Positions 34,404-47,203 of a stretch of DNA of 64,000 bases are shown here, one piece after another (positions within the stretch are counted from its first letter, which is position 1; each line of letters begins with the position of its first letter). A program made the translations under genes and the position numbers. Origin of the DNA: Selaginella tamariscina (taxonomy: Eukaryota; Streptophyta; Lycopodiopsida; Selaginellales; Selaginellaceae); NCBI GenBank assembly GCA_003024785.1, contig PUQB01000153.1, positions 1 to 64,000 on the forward strand, written 5' to 3'. A model generated the notes under the pieces. It worked only from the letters and a program-made list of their open reading frames with translations. It was not told the origin of the DNA and ran no database searches.

Positions 34404-34500
34404 ATTGTTGATATACAGGTCGGAGATATTGCACTACATTATGGAACTATACTCCATGAATATGGCAAGGCAACTCTCTCTCTCCGGCAATATATAGACA
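34166..34500 (+). pseudogene. MO25: MO25-like scaffold protein, N-terminal exons (plus strand)
   Basis: Exon 34166-34234 after a TGTAG acceptor reads LTELTKNIRVIKFTLYGSKL, matching the ELSKNIRELKSILYG segment near the MO25 N-terminus. Exon 34419-~34500 reads VGDIALHYGTILHEYGK, matching the DIALNYGTMLRE segment. About 60 residues expected between them are absent. A further weak candidate (CAG acceptor at 34631, then FF and QLPS-like sequence) may be the next exon. The intron between the two contains (CT)n(CA)n. Together with the minus-strand C-terminal exons this is one gene broken by inversion, or two partial copies. Confidence 0.8.
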
Positions 34501-36302
34501 CATGTACATGTACGTGTGTATATACAAATATAATATCCTTTTACCATATATACATATATATATATTATGTGTATATATATTAATCTTTTCTTCTATACCG
34601 TTTTACTGCATGCTGTTTTTTCTTGTTGCAGTTTTTCAACTTCCATCTTTGTGTGTGTATAAATGTACAACATATTTGTATCCATGTATTTGTAAATAAC
34701 ACACACTAATAACACCACAAATACACTATAAACACAGTACAGGAACACACATATACATAATATTTAATATATATGTACATATATATAATATGTATCCATA
34801 TGTATATAATCCACTTGAGATTAAATCTGAAAGTAAACAGAATATGTTGTCCCTCTCATTGAAACTTTTCAAAATTTTTAAATTAACTTCTTTATTATCT
34901 ATATATGCTGCTATTTATTTCAAATAATTAAAAACACACACAAAATTTAAAAGAAACAAATTCTTTTTAAAAAAAACACATTAACTCATTATACCTGCTG
35001 GTAATGTCTTTTTTAACTTTATCAGTCTATCTGACGGTTTAAATATGTTGAATGAAGGTTAACTTATTGGTTAGACAATATTAAAACAGAGTTTAAATGT
35101 TGTGAATTATAATTTCTAATGAGTTTAATTGACATATTTGTCTAGAACAGATAAGAACAATACATTAAATAAAAAATAAATAAAATAAAATATAACAAAA
35201 TCTAGTTAAAATTTTGACATTATTCTTATTTTAAATTTTATTTAGCTACTTATCAGATTTAATTGAACTTCTAATTAATACCTCTTATATTATTCAGTGT
35301 CTATAAAAGAAAGTAACTAGTTGAAAACAAATTATGGTCCCCAACTTACCGAACCCACATGTTCGTGTGCGTGTGTGTGGATGTGTAGATACGTCCCTAA
35401 GAAGTTGTGTGTGTGAGCACATATTTAACTAGACATACAATGCATGTGAAGGGCGTGGTACTAGTGAAGTCTCTCACACACTCTCTCTCTACACACACGC
35501 GCACACACACACACATATATATTGTCTAACACCTATACTTTTACACACACGCATATTTGTATCCATGTGTAAAGTATAAGCCACATGACTGAATGTTAAA
35601 CTCTATGGATAACACACATATACGCGCGCACACATTCTTAGATTTGTCAATACATTTCATATTATAATATCATATACATTGAACATTCTTAATTATAATC
35701 TTTCATCAAGCCAATATTAATATTGAAAATATTTTATATTATTATATTTCTTAAATGTATATTAAACTAACTCTATATGCAGCATCATGAACGCTCCGTC
35801 GTTAAAAGGTTTAGAAAATTTAAATTAGCATTTCATTAATGTCAACACGTTACCATTATAACTAATAGAACCTTAAAACACATAAAACAAAATTTAAAGC
35901 GAAACTTTTAAAAATAAATAAATAAATAAAATTAAATCCACTAATTAAACTCATCAAACTTCCTGCTTATACATAAATACACACGCATAATTTACATGGA
36001 TACGTCAGTATTGTCTTTGTGTGTACACACGCACACATTCACTATATATGGCATGTATATGTCATGTTGTGTGCTCTTATAACAGACGTGGATTTATCTT
36101 CAAGAAGTTGGTGAATATATTTCACATATTATCGTATGTGTGATCATTTATAATTACAATCTTCATCAATATATAGTAATTGGTACATATAATTAATCGA
36201 TATAGTCATGCATGTTTATACTTTGTTATACAATGGATAAATATACAAACAGAACCGTGTAATTTATTAAATGCTATAATTGCAGTAAACGTACTATTTT
36301 GT

Positions 36303-36352
36303 AATGATAGCCGAGTGGTCTAAGGCGATTTAGGTTCAAATCCTACAGGTGT
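36303..36352 (+). pseudogene. Collapsed tRNA-Leu remnant
   Basis: Reads GATAGCCGAGTGGTCTAAGGC then TTTAGG, then GTTCAAATCCTACAGGTG. The 5' half is fused to the T-arm with the anticodon stem and variable arm largely deleted. Confidence 0.75.
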
Positions 36353-36479
36353 TTAGTATTCATATGCTATATCTATATTTATATTAATTACATTTCATGT
36401 GTACATTTAATTCAACATAAGTAAAAGTTTAAAGTATTAAAAAGAACCAATTAATAGTCAGCATTTATCAAAGAGAATA

Positions 36480-36530
36480 TTAATGATCCAGAGAATGTTC
36501 TCTCTTCCGGGCTCATCCAACTCAACCTGT
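36480..36530 (-). pseudogene. Relic of the terminal exon family (IPAGQ)
   Basis: GATCCAGAGAATGTTCTCTCTTCCGGGCTCATCCAACTCAACCTGT parallels the acceptor end of the exon conserved at 51.64-51.80 kb. Similar short relics lie near 37.86, 43.84, 47.67, 48.33 and 49.13 kb. Confidence 0.5.
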
Positions 36531-37730
36531 ACATACATAAATACACAAACGTAAGCTGTATGGTATGGATATGAATTTGTCAGTCCTAGTATAATAAACT
36601 GCTCCAATAATGTAATTACAGAATCTAATTAAAATTTTCACATTAATAATACATGCTTATGTTAAATTTATTTAACTACTTCAACTATAAACAAGCATAT
36701 ATAGTTATTTCTTAAATATAAATTAAACTCAGTCGTCGTTCACAAGGACCGCTTGTCTTGTAAAAACAGTTGTAAAAAGTTTAAATTTAAGTTTCCTTTT
36801 TACATATTGACCATTGTAATTTGTAACTAATTAAAAACAATATAAAAACCATTAAAAGAAGCCCCGTTTAAAAAGATGAAAACTTAAATGAAGAATTGTT
36901 AATCCACTAATTAAGCTCATCAACTTCCAACAAAGACATAAATACACACTCATATGGCATACATTCATCTTAACCTCCTTAAGTTGTTAGCATTCAAGTA
37001 CACAGTGTCTCTAACAAATATTCACAACACGCGCACACACACAACACACAAATGTATGTGTGTGTTTGTGTGTATATGTCACTTTGCATATTATATAAAA
37101 CATTGAAAGTAACCATTAAAAGCTCTTTTTAAAAAAAAATAATTAAAATAATAATATTTTAATACACTAATTAAACTCCTCCAAGCAGGTATATTCCCAG
37201 GTTCTAATTAACATGCACACACACATATATCCATGTGCATATACATAAATAATGCACATTACATAAAACAGACATGTAGACTCAAGGATGACAGGGAAAT
37301 AAATAATGTACACACATTTAAACTCAATAAAGACATGGTTACACCCATTTTAGCTAACACACACAGAGTATTTCAACAGAGAATATTTAAATTATTTAAT
37401 ATAATATGTATTTATTTGTATATATACATTCACTTATAATTATGGTAAATAATTACCAAAGAGACATGCAATTGCATTAATCTCTTAATATTTGTCAATA
37501 TATTTCAAAGTTATATATATATGATTCATATGTAAGATAACCTGGTTCAGATCAATATTATTTAATATTTAATATCATTATATTTCTTAAATGTAAATTA
37601 ACCAGTGTACAGTACTAAGACGGCAACTTCTCTAGTTATAAATTTTTTAAAAGTTTAATTACGAGGAAACACACCAAAATATATAAATAAAAAAACCATT
37701 TATAAAGAAAAAAGCATACTTAAAACACAA

Positions 37731-37874
37731 TTATTAATCCACTAATTAAACTTGTCAATTAAAAATAACAGTACAATCCATACACTGAAGATATATTTCT
37801 AGTTATTAATCCACTACTTAAACTTGTCAATTATAAATAACAGTACAATCCATACACTGAAGATATATTTTAGA
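37731..37874 (+). repeat. 72-bp tandem duplication, two units
   Basis: TTATTAATCCACTA(A/C)TTAAACTTGTCAATTA...CAATCCATACACTGAAGATATATTT occurs twice, starting 37731 and 37803. Confidence 0.85.
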
Positions 37875-38502
37875 ATGTAGTGATCCACATAATGTTTCTT
37901 TCTCACACCTGTATATATACATATATACACACGGATAATTTGCATGGATTTGTCAGTGTGTGTCGTGTGTGTCACAACACACACATGCATGTAAAAGCGT
38001 ATGTTATATATGAAGTACATAAATAAAGCTATCTATATTTCGCAGTTAAATATCATATGTGTAAAGGATACTTAATATTTAATATTACTACATATGCTGC
38101 TATCTATTTCAACATAAATAACAAAAACACATAAAAGTTTAACCATTAACTGATAGTATACATCAATACACTATGAATGTATATTATTTAATATGTATGA
38201 AAATATACGTGTAAAAGTAAATATCATGATTATCTTCTAAACATACCTGAAATTTTTATATTTCATAGTTACACTCATCTATATGTGTGTGTTATATCCA
38301 TGCAAACATTCTTAATTCCACAGTATATACAAATTTATTATTAAATATTATATTTATTAAAAGATTTATAGAGTTTAAATGATGTACACAAGTGACCACT
38401 ATAACTCAAAATAAGCTCTTTAATTTAAAAGAAGCAAACTTAAAAGATAATTTTAATAAGTAAGCTTGTTTCTTAAGTAGTTTCCACACCCACACTACGG
38501 TG

Positions 38503-38640
38503 TAAATGACTCAGCATCTGCTCTACTTTTCAGCTAAATACCATCTCCATATCTGGATTAAACATCACATTTAAATGACTCAGCATCTGCTCTACTTTTC
38601 AGCTAAATACCATCTCCATATCTGGATTAAACATCACATT
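38503..38640 (+). repeat. 69-bp tandem duplication within an exon relic
   Basis: TAAATGACTCAGCATCTGCTC...CTGGATTAAACATCACATTT occurs twice (38503, 38572). The unit aligns with part of the minus-strand exon at 43235-43383 (AAATGACTCGGCAGATGCTC), so an exon fragment was duplicated. Confidence 0.85.
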
Positions 38641-38739
38641 TTTTGAGATTTTAAACAATAGTTTAATTACAGAATAAATTTATAAATATTAATTTTTAAA
38701 TGATAAATAGATTTTTATAATTTTGCATAGTACTGCGTG

Positions 38740-38770
<31 letters not shown>

Positions 38771-38819
38771 ACGGATTGGAGCCTAAATCCAACGCCTTAG
38801 ACCACTCGGCCAAACTGTC
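38740..38819 (-). tRNA. tRNA-Leu(UAG)
   Basis: 80-base gene on the minus strand including the discriminator base. Acceptor strands GACAGTT/AGCTGTC pair with one G-U. Box A GGCCGAGTGG and box B GGTTCAAATCC are present. The anticodon stem TTGGA/TCCAA encloses TTTAGGC with anticodon TAG, and a long variable arm is present. No intron. No run of four T follows on the minus strand within about 40 bases, so termination is unclear. Confidence 0.9.
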
Positions 38820-38820
38820 A

Positions 38821-41606
38821 TTACAATTTATTGCAATTACAGGATTTGATAAGCATGTTAATCTTACACATAGTCCTTACATTTATCCATACATGTGCTA
38901 ATATATGTATAAAACTTGTTACACAAGAATAAATGAATTATTACATATATTGATTAATTTATATGTAGCTTATACATTGTAAAAAATAAATTAAATCGTT
39001 TATATAAAGAAATATTGTAGAAATCTGGTTGATTAAGGAGGAGAAATGCATTACATCTACATGTAATATTTGTATGTGTTTATAAATATATAAATGTAAT
39101 TAATAATTAAATTCATAAGAAATTAAAATATTAATCTTATAAGCTAATTGAATTGTGAAGAGTACATCTATATGTAAAAAGGAATTTAAGTTTATTCTTA
39201 AAAAACCTTCGACAATGTATTAAAAATATGTATGTATTACAGATATACATAAGTTTTTAGTATATAACTCATGAATATATACAAAATAATATAAATATTT
39301 TTATAATATGGGTGTGAAACGTGAAGCTATATTGAACATGAAGTTATACATTCACAAACTCTTGCGATGTGTATGAGATTAACGCAGTTTGCACGTATGT
39401 TTGCAAAACTTGTAACATCTTAAGTCGCAAGTGGATATTCCACACACCCATACACACACACACACACACGTAGATATGTTTCTATATACACCTATGATCG
39501 CTATTGAAATAAATAAACGTCATACTTTATGAAAGAAAAGTTACAAACTCCGATTCTGTGAATATCCCGTAAACATTATGGCTTATGCTTTAACAGCACA
39601 ACATACATACATATATATAAATATATAGATTCTGTATTATAAATATGTTTTATATATCATATTAAAAATTATATATTGAACTTTTAGTAAATTTTAAAGT
39701 AATATTTTGAAAGGTAGAATGGATTATACTTGGTTAAAATATAATGTTTGAAACTTTATAATGTTTATAATGCAGAGTTATTTTTATTAAGATTTTATAA
39801 TTCATATAGTTTTTAAGCTTCAGTTCTTATATATATATATATATATATATAACAGCGTAAAACAATAACAAATTTTAGAAAGCAACTAATTCAAAACAAA
39901 TTATGACGACCTTCGAGAGAAAATTATCAATATATAGTACATATACATATATTTAAATCTCTCTCTTTCTATCTATACCATCCTCCATGTGTATATACAT
40001 ATATAATGTACATTAAATAATACAGACATTTAAACTCAAGTAAGATAAGGAATTAAATAATGTACACACATTTAAACTTAACAAAGACGTGGTTACACCC
40101 ATTTTTAAGCCACGTGACTGTTAAACTCTATAAGTAACACATGCACAGAATATTTTAGGAGAGAATATTTAAATTATTTAATATTATGTAAGTATACGAT
40201 AAATAATATCTATTTATATATACATTCACTTATTAATTATTGTGAATAATTACCAAAGAGACGTACAATTGCATTAATATGTTAGATTTTGTCAAGATGT
40301 TTCAAAGTTATATAATGTGATTCATATGTAAAATAACTTGAACATTCTTAATCAAATTAATATTAATTTTAATATTTAATATCATTATATTTCTTAATTA
40401 AACACTGTACAAGTATAAGACCGCCGCCTCGTTATAAAGCTTTAAAAGTTTAAATAATGAGGAAACACATCAAACATTTCAAATAAAAAGAAACCATCGT
40501 TAAAAGCTCTTTTTTAAAAAAAACGAGTCAATTATTAATCCACTTAATTAAACTTTTCCATCCACTAATTAAACTTTTCCATAGTCACACACCACACATA
40601 TATATTAGAATTAAGATAGTTTGCATGCATATGACACACACGTATACATATATAGGCTAGTTTTCACAATTAATTATTTTAATGATTTTATATGCATTTG
40701 AATACAAAGAGTTAATTCATTTCATTTATATTAATCAGTATTAATATTTATATTTATTAAATGTAAATTAAACGCCTTATAACATGAAGATCCCTCCTTA
40801 AAAATGATAGAGTTTAAATTATGTACATATGTGACCCAAACTAAAAAACAATTATTAATCCACTCATTAAACTCATCAATTATAAGCAAGCTTTCTTCTT
40901 AAGTAGTTTCCACCCACACATCCACACACATATACGGAGCTAAATACCATTAAGAATTGAAGTTTAAAAAATATACTTAACAATTATAAAATCTTATAAA
41001 AATAAATAAACATTACTAAGTTTCATAACATTTATAATGACATTCTATTTTATAAAAAATATTCTATTCTACTTTTCAATACATTAATATACAAAAATTA
41101 CTGCTTAATATGATATAATAACATTTATAGAGTTTTGTATATATTCATGAGTTAAGTATTAAAACAATTAAGGGATCATATACTAATCAATATTAAGCAA
41201 CATAAAATCTAAATTTTAGCAAATGCATACACCTTCTATTGTAAAAAAAAAGCTTTAAATATAAATAAATAATATTCCATTGATATATCATAAATCTGGA
41301 ATAATTTATAGAATTTAAATAACTAATAATATAAAGTTTGATTATTTAATAATCTAAATTTTAACAGATAATGTTATGAATTAATATAAATATAAACAAA
41401 ACGAGTTATCTAATTTAATACCAATTTTTTTTTAAAATTTAAATCTTATCTTATTTTTATTGGTACTTTTAAATTGTTTTTTTTATTAAGACAAGATTAA
41501 GTGACCTAAAAAAGAAGCCATTTTAGTAAATGATAACTTTTAACAATTATAATACAGTATATCACTGTTATATAGCTCTCTCTAGTATATACTTAAGGGT
41601 TAGAAT
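38821..41606. other. AT-rich DNA and array copies
   Basis: Includes array-type copies around 40.0-40.6 and 40.7-40.95 kb and plain A/T sequence elsewhere. No gene. Confidence 0.5.
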
Positions 41607-41893
41607 GCATAATACCGCCCCCCCCCCTTCCTAATTATTTGCTAATTTGAGAGGCGCCGCCCAAATATGGCGGTTCCCTAATTCCACCTAATATAGCCAT
41701 ATGTGTATGTGTGTGTATAATCATTTTTTTAAATTAAAAGTTCATAATTAATCTCAATGTGTGTATCACATGCACACACATATATTGTCCTGTCCACGTG
41801 TATATTATTGTAATATTTCATTTTTACTATACTTAGGGCACTGCCATATTTCCAAATTAGTGACTAATTAGGGGGGGGGGGGCGGTATTATGC
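41607..41893. mobile_element. MITE-like element with poly-C/poly-G terminal inverted repeats
   Basis: 287 bp. The left end GCATAATACCGCCCCCCCCC and the right end, read in reverse complement, are the same, and similarity extends inwards ~60 bases (CTAATTA..., ACTAATTTG, ATATGGC). Centre is AT-rich with no coding capacity. Size and structure fit a non-autonomous DNA transposon. I see no clean target-site duplication, so the superfamily is unknown. Confidence 0.8.
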
Positions 41894-42234
41894 TGGTTTA
41901 ATGTTGTCATTTGGTATATTTTTGTATTTTTTAAATATGTATATATAACAACAATTGTAGTTTCAGGCTGGACACCCCTCGTTGTATTAATTTAATTAAT
42001 CTTAATTGATTAACAAAACATTAAAAACTAAGTGAAAACAAGTATTTAAAAACTTTCCTTTAATATTTTTCTATTATTACATAGGGTCATATTGATTAAT
42101 ATAACTTCGAAGTGGTTGTGATTATGTTTGTTATTTACTTGAAAATTATAAAGTTTGAAAAAATAGTTTCTATTTTTAAATAAAATAATAAATATATTAT
42201 ACTCGAAGATGTATTATTATTGTCTATTATTACA

Positions 42235-42314
42235 ACTTCCTCTCATTACTTCGTTCTAAATGCTTGGATTTTGCATTAAACTCTTGCCTAATCATACTTA
42301 GCTCTAGCATGATC
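42235..42314 (-). pseudogene. Exon relic 'SMIRQEF', copy 1
   Basis: After a TGCAG acceptor the minus strand reads MLELSMIRQEFNAKSKHLER, then SNERKL and stop, or a donor at CGAA|GTAATG. The charged, helical sequence is repeated at 45.25-45.33 kb within a duplicated ~900-bp block. Not recognised. Confidence 0.55.
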
Positions 42315-43023
42315 CTGCATGTATACAACACACACACACTATAATATCATTTTAAGTAAATAAATAATCCTAATTAAAAAATGCATATCTAAAAATCTAA
42401 GTGTTACAACTTAAAACTTTAAAAACCTTATTAAAAAGTAGAATGATATTATGCAATAAAATATATGAAAAAATGGTGGTTTATTATATAAAAATTGTAC
42501 CCTGGAATCGTATAACCATGCACATCACCATATAAAACTTTCAAACAATAAAACATATATTATAACTATGATTTTAACATAAAATCAATGCGTTTCAGTA
42601 CTATGTGATATAATTATTTATAAATATTTCCCAAGTGCAAATTGTACCTAATACAAAACACTTATACTCAACCATATTGTGGTGACACACAAAATGTTGT
42701 GTCATATAGTTTACATATACATAACATTGTGTGCGTGTGTGTGTGTGCAGATCATAGATACAAAATTTCTCTCTCTCTCTCACACACACACACTGCAGAA
42801 ATGAAGGAACATTCTTGTGTAACAAGTTCATGCATGTTTATACATATAAATTCATACATGTATTTTGTATTGAAATAGTCACTACTTATTCATAAGTGTG
42901 GTAAATGTACAAGAGAACAATCCTTTCCAAGCATATTCTAACTTATTCCCTAGCCCCGGCTACCCCTCCTAACTAGTTAGATAGCTACTATATATATGCC
43001 TCAAGTCGCTGCCATATCACCTG

Positions 43024-43094
43024 TCCACGTCAACACTGCCATGTCACTTCCTCCACGTCAGTACTTATCCACGTCAACACTGCTCTGCCACGTG
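43024..43094. promoter_or_regulatory. Cluster of four ACGT-core motifs
   Basis: TCCACGTCA occurs three times (43024, 43052, 43068) and GCCACGTG once (43087). On the minus strand these are TGACGTGGA and CACGTGGC, typical bZIP/ABRE binding cores. No gene start is adjacent, so it may be a promoter relic. Confidence 0.45.
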
Positions 43095-43234
43095 TTCATG
43101 CATATTTATACATATAATTCGTACATGTATTTTGTACATGGATAAATATCTATCGTCCTATCTTGTAATGACACCTGACACCGGCAGGTAAAGCATTTTA
43201 AAGTATAAATTAATACGAAGGTACATACACACAC

Positions 43235-43383
43235 CTGACAAGGGTGTATAAATGACTCGGCAGATGCTCTATTTTCTTAGTATCCATCTTTAAGCGCTCT
43301 TCTTTAATCTTAAGCAAACTCTTAAACACCCGCATATCCGCATTAAGATCCTGTGCAACTGGCTTGAGCTCCTCCACCAGATC
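43235..43383 (-). pseudogene. Exon 'ELKPVAQDLN', open throughout
   Basis: Bounded by a TTTTAG acceptor (after 43383) and an AG|GTGTGT donor (before 43235). The minus strand reads LVEELKPVAQDLNADMRVFK, SLLKIKEERLKMDTKKIEHL, PSHLYTLVR without a stop; likely coiled coil. It could be an internal exon of the same gene as the relics at 44.8, 45.3 and 51.7 kb. Not recognised. Confidence 0.6.
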
Positions 43384-44798
43384 TAAAATTTAAAATTAAA
43401 TAAATAAAAAAATTAATGTAATGACATACACATATCCATGTGCATAAACATAAATAATGTACACACATTTAAATTCAACATGGTTACACCCATTTTAAGC
43501 TACGTGACTAATAAACTCAATAAGTAACACACACACACAATATTTAATTTTTTTAATATGTATGTACATATACTATAATATGTATCTATTTATATATACA
43601 TTCACTTATAAGTCCATATGTTTCAAAGTTATATAATATGATTGATTCATATGTGAAATAACCTGAACATTCTTAATTATAGTCTTATATATATATAAGA
43701 TTAATATTAATTAATATTTCACATCATTCTGTTTCAAAAAAGATAAAAAAGAATCATACTTAAAAAAAGCAATTATTAATTCACTAATTAAATTTGTCAA
43801 TTATAAAATATATACTGGCCGGTTTCTAGATTGTACATAATGGTCCGTTCTCACGTGCTTTGTCTGTATATATACATAAATACACACGCATAATCTGCAT
43901 GGATTCGTCAGTGTGTACATGTGTATGTGTCTCACGACACATTCGTGCATGTATCAAAACCATTACATTATTAGTTTTATATATTAAAATAATTATAAGA
44001 TTCCTAGGTGAGTGTGAATAAGTTTATAACGGTTATAAGAGTTTGATCTGTTAAATTTAAATTAGGATTTTAATAAAAGAAATCTTATATTGTATACATG
44101 ATATATTGTATATAAATATATCATATGACTAATAATACATGCACACACAGTAGTTTTGTGGTAGTAAACTGTGAAAATACTCTTTGTGGTAATAAACTGA
44201 AATAATATATGAATGCTTTTACAATCCAGTTTCTCTTTTGTATTAGTGATAATTAATTAAAATTTAATTAATTAGCAAATATTAAAATTAAGGAAAAACA
44301 TGTATTTAAGAATAATTATATATAGCAAATTGTGTATACAGATGAATATCCTCTAAATGTATATAAAATTATCTTAATAATTAACTTAATTAACTATGAT
44401 TAAAAAAGGGGTTGGACTGTGAAAACTAGCCAATAAATATATATTTGACAGTTAAATAACAACTAAAATATGCATACAGAATAACCTACAATCTTTCATA
44501 AATGTATAAATATTAATGTATTAATGATAATTAATATTTAATATTATTACATTTCTTCATCATTATGTACATGCTGCTATCTATTTCAACATAAGTAATT
44601 ATTAAACTCTGAGCGTTCTTTTAAACATTGACTAGTATACCATCGATACGCTATGGATGTATATATTATTTAATATGTATGAAAATATACAAACTTAATA
44701 TGAACATACACACGTGTGTCCATTTTCTCTAAACTAAACCATTTAATTAAAATCATGTAAATGCTAATTAATTTAACATAATTAAGTAAAAAGTTTAC

Positions 44799-44875
44799 CT
44801 TCTCTCTTGTTCGAAAAGCCTTTGAGGCCCTTGTGAGAACTTTGCTCTTTTTCCAAAAATATCCATAATGTCTTC
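44799..44875 (-). pseudogene. Exon 'DIFGKRAKFSQ'
   Basis: A TATAG acceptor and an AG|GTAAAC donor enclose a minus-strand frame EDIMDIFGKRAKFSQGPQRL, FEQER. It lies upstream, in minus-strand order, of the 43.2-43.4 kb exon. Not recognised. Confidence 0.55.
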
Positions 44876-45249
44876 CTATAAATATACATTGTAATTCATA
44901 TATATACCTTCGTCTAATCCTTTAAATTTTAACACAGTGTTGTACTTAAAATTATTATATTGATGAACACTTTAATAATATTTATTAAAATAATTAATAC
45001 CTATTACTGAGATGATGCAAAAACATGAGAAAGCGATATTAAGTTTAATCTAAGTAATAAAAAAAACTATTATCATTAATAATAGCATAAAATTGGTCTA
45101 CTTTACAAAACATGAGTTTTCTTTATAATTTTATAATGTGATTATGTCTGTTAATTACTTGGAGAGTATTTTGACATTGAAGAAATAGTTTTAATTTTTT
45201 AATTAAAATAAGAAATATATTATACTCGAAGATATAACATTAATTATAA

Positions 45250-45330
45250 AGAAAAGCTATTACTTCGTATTAAATGCTTGAATTTGCATCAAACTCTTGC
45301 CTAATCATACTTAGCTCCTGGTGCACAAAA
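45250..45330 (-). pseudogene. Exon relic 'SMIRQEF', copy 2
   Basis: The minus strand reads ELSMIRQEFDANSS and then a stop; homologous to 42235-42314. The flanks also match (42.08-42.65 versus 45.1-45.9 kb), showing a block duplication. Confidence 0.55.
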
Positions 45331-45954
45331 AATATACTTCACAGTGTCACACACACTATGTGTGTGTGTGTGTGTGTGTTGTGTGTTGTGTGAAATATAC
45401 AACGTATTTGTGTTTGTGTACTTAAAATGATATTATAGTATATTATACACACACACACATGTAAATATATAATATGCATATGTGTCATAAAAAATATATA
45501 TTAGATATATGCATATATGAATAGGTTGTGTGTGCGTCTTGGTGTGGACATTTAGATAGATTTATACACATAAATAAATAACTCTTAGTTAATAAATGCA
45601 TATTTAAAAAACTAAGTGTTACAACTAAAACATTAAAAAATTATTATTCTAATAATGGAATACTCATATACTGTCTAATTATATTATGTTATAAAATATA
45701 TGAAAAAAAACTGTTGATTTATTAAAATACAGAATTATACCATGAAATCGTTAACCATGCATACATCTATTCTTAGTTCAAACTTTAAAAAACTAAATAT
45801 ATATTTATTACCATGATTTTAACATTAAATTAATGCATTATGATATATAATACTTATAATATTTTCATTAATTAAAAAATGCACCTAATATAAATATTTA
45901 TACTCGTGGTGTACACACGCACACGCACAATATGCATACGTATACGTCCGACAT

Positions 45955-45992
45955 GCGTAAGGGTGTGGGTTCAAAATCCCATAGCTGTAGCA
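45955..45992 (+). pseudogene. tRNA-Leu 3'-half remnant
   Basis: AAGGGTGTGGGTTCAAAATCCCATAGCTGT: variable arm, T-arm and acceptor end only. Counterpart at 47170-47203. Confidence 0.7.
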
Positions 45993-46179
45993 CTTTTCTT
46001 TTACACACGTACACAGACATATTTACATTAACACACACAATATATGTTAATGTAAACACACCTAATACACACATTTATACTCAACCAAAGTGTGGTCTAC
46101 ACACAAAATGTTCCGTCTGTGTAAGATTAGCACTGCTTATTATATCCTGTAATTGCAGTAAAACTTACTATATCGTAAT

Positions 46180-46227
46180 GACAGTTTGGCCGAGTGGTCT
46201 AAGCGTTGGATTTAGGTTCCAATCCGG

Positions 46228-46258
<31 letters not shown>
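46180..46258 (+). tRNA. tRNA-Leu(UAG), one base short in the D-loop
   Basis: 79 bases. Identical in plan to the 38.7-kb gene; anticodon loop TTTAGGT with TAG. The D-arm reads TCTAAGCG where the others read TCTAAGGCG, so one G is lost. No T4 run downstream. Its function is doubtful. Confidence 0.8.
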
Positions 46259-46259
<1 letters not shown>

Positions 46260-46358
46260 TATTAATATATGTGTGTGAGATGTATCATGTGTAACGTCCC
46301 TGGTTGATTGCATCCCTGCACTTATGAATAAAAAGCGAATATTCCGATATGTTATAAA

Positions 46359-46397
46359 TGACAGGTTTGGCCGAGGGTCAATCCCACAGTTGTCACT
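46359..46397 (+). pseudogene. Tiny tRNA-Leu remnant
   Basis: GACAGGTTTGGCCGAGG is joined directly to CAATCCCACAGTTGTC; about 40 internal bases are deleted. Confidence 0.7.
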
Positions 46398-46684
46398 CTA
46401 TAAAATATCCACAAGGTCATGGGCTCGAAGCGTATTAACACTTAAACTCGACCGTTTATGATCTTTATATACCATGTAATATTTGCTGATTTATATTATT
46501 ATAAGATAATATTAATAAGATATTTGATTTATAACAAATCTAGTTTAAAAATATATCTTTAGAAATAAATGAAAAAAGAAATGTTAGTAAATGCCATAAA
46601 TTTTAAAATAGCTATATTATAATATAATATATATGTTTAATTAATTTTAATCTGAAGTAAAATCACACGAATATTAAGTTTTTA

Positions 46685-46990
46685 TATGTTTTAAAAAAAA
46701 GTGCATAGTCAATCTCCTTTCACAATCCTGTATAACAAATATACATACGTGTGCGTGTGCCTGTGCGTGCGTGTGAAAGAGTGAGAATATTCATTTAGAA
46801 GTATCCGTGTATAGATACATGCCTATGTATATAAAAGATCAAAATGTATACACAGACATCTCCCTCTTATATGTGGCTTACAGGTGTGTGTGACCGCGCG
46901 CGCGTATTCTCCTTAAAGGATATACAGGTGTATTATATATGTAAATTATGTTATATATATCAAACTATATGTATGCATGTACGTTATGCC
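46685..46990 (+). repeat. Dispersed repeat copy (AGAAGTATCCGTGTAT family)
   Basis: ATTCATTTAGAAGTATCCGTG...GACATCTCCCTCTTATATGTGG. Other copies: 5.8 (inverted), 21.6, 25.5 (inverted), 52.2, 53.85 (inverted), 59.35 and 63.8 kb (inverted). Confidence 0.75.
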
Positions 46991-47056
46991 TTATGACTTC
47001 ACACATAATATATATACATATATATACATACATACATATATATATACATATAAATA

Positions 47057-47107
47057 TAGATAGATAGATAGATAGATATAGATAGATATAGATATAGATA
47101 TAGATAT
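47057..47107 (+). repeat. (GATA)n/(GATATA)n microsatellite
   Basis: TAGATAGATAGATAGATATA... for about 50 bases. Confidence 0.9.
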
Positions 47108-47169
47108 ACTATGATATGACTATAGCACACACGCACACACACAATATGCATACGTATACGTCTGACATG

Positions 47170-47203
47170 CTTAAGGGCGTGGGTTCGAATTCCAGAGCTG
47201 TAG
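47170..47203 (+). pseudogene. tRNA-Leu 3'-half remnant
   Basis: TTAAGGGCGTGGGTTCGAATTCCAGAGCTGT: T-arm and acceptor end only. Confidence 0.7.

Larger units (their letters stand above)
45928..46265 (+). repeat. tRNA-bearing tandem duplication, unit 1
   Basis: CAATATGCATACGTATACGTC, the decayed tRNA 3' half, TTTACATTAACACACACAAT, CCTGTAATTGCAGTAAAAC and the tRNA-Leu gene recur in order at 47140-47440. Confidence 0.85.

Noticed and set aside
34175-34583. Long open frames reading through (CT)n(CA)n
   Set aside because: Only the short segments matching MO25 are exon; the rest is intron microsatellite read through.
45932-46294. 120-codon open frame spanning a tRNA gene
   Set aside because: It runs through the tRNA-Leu and its decayed partner; chance.
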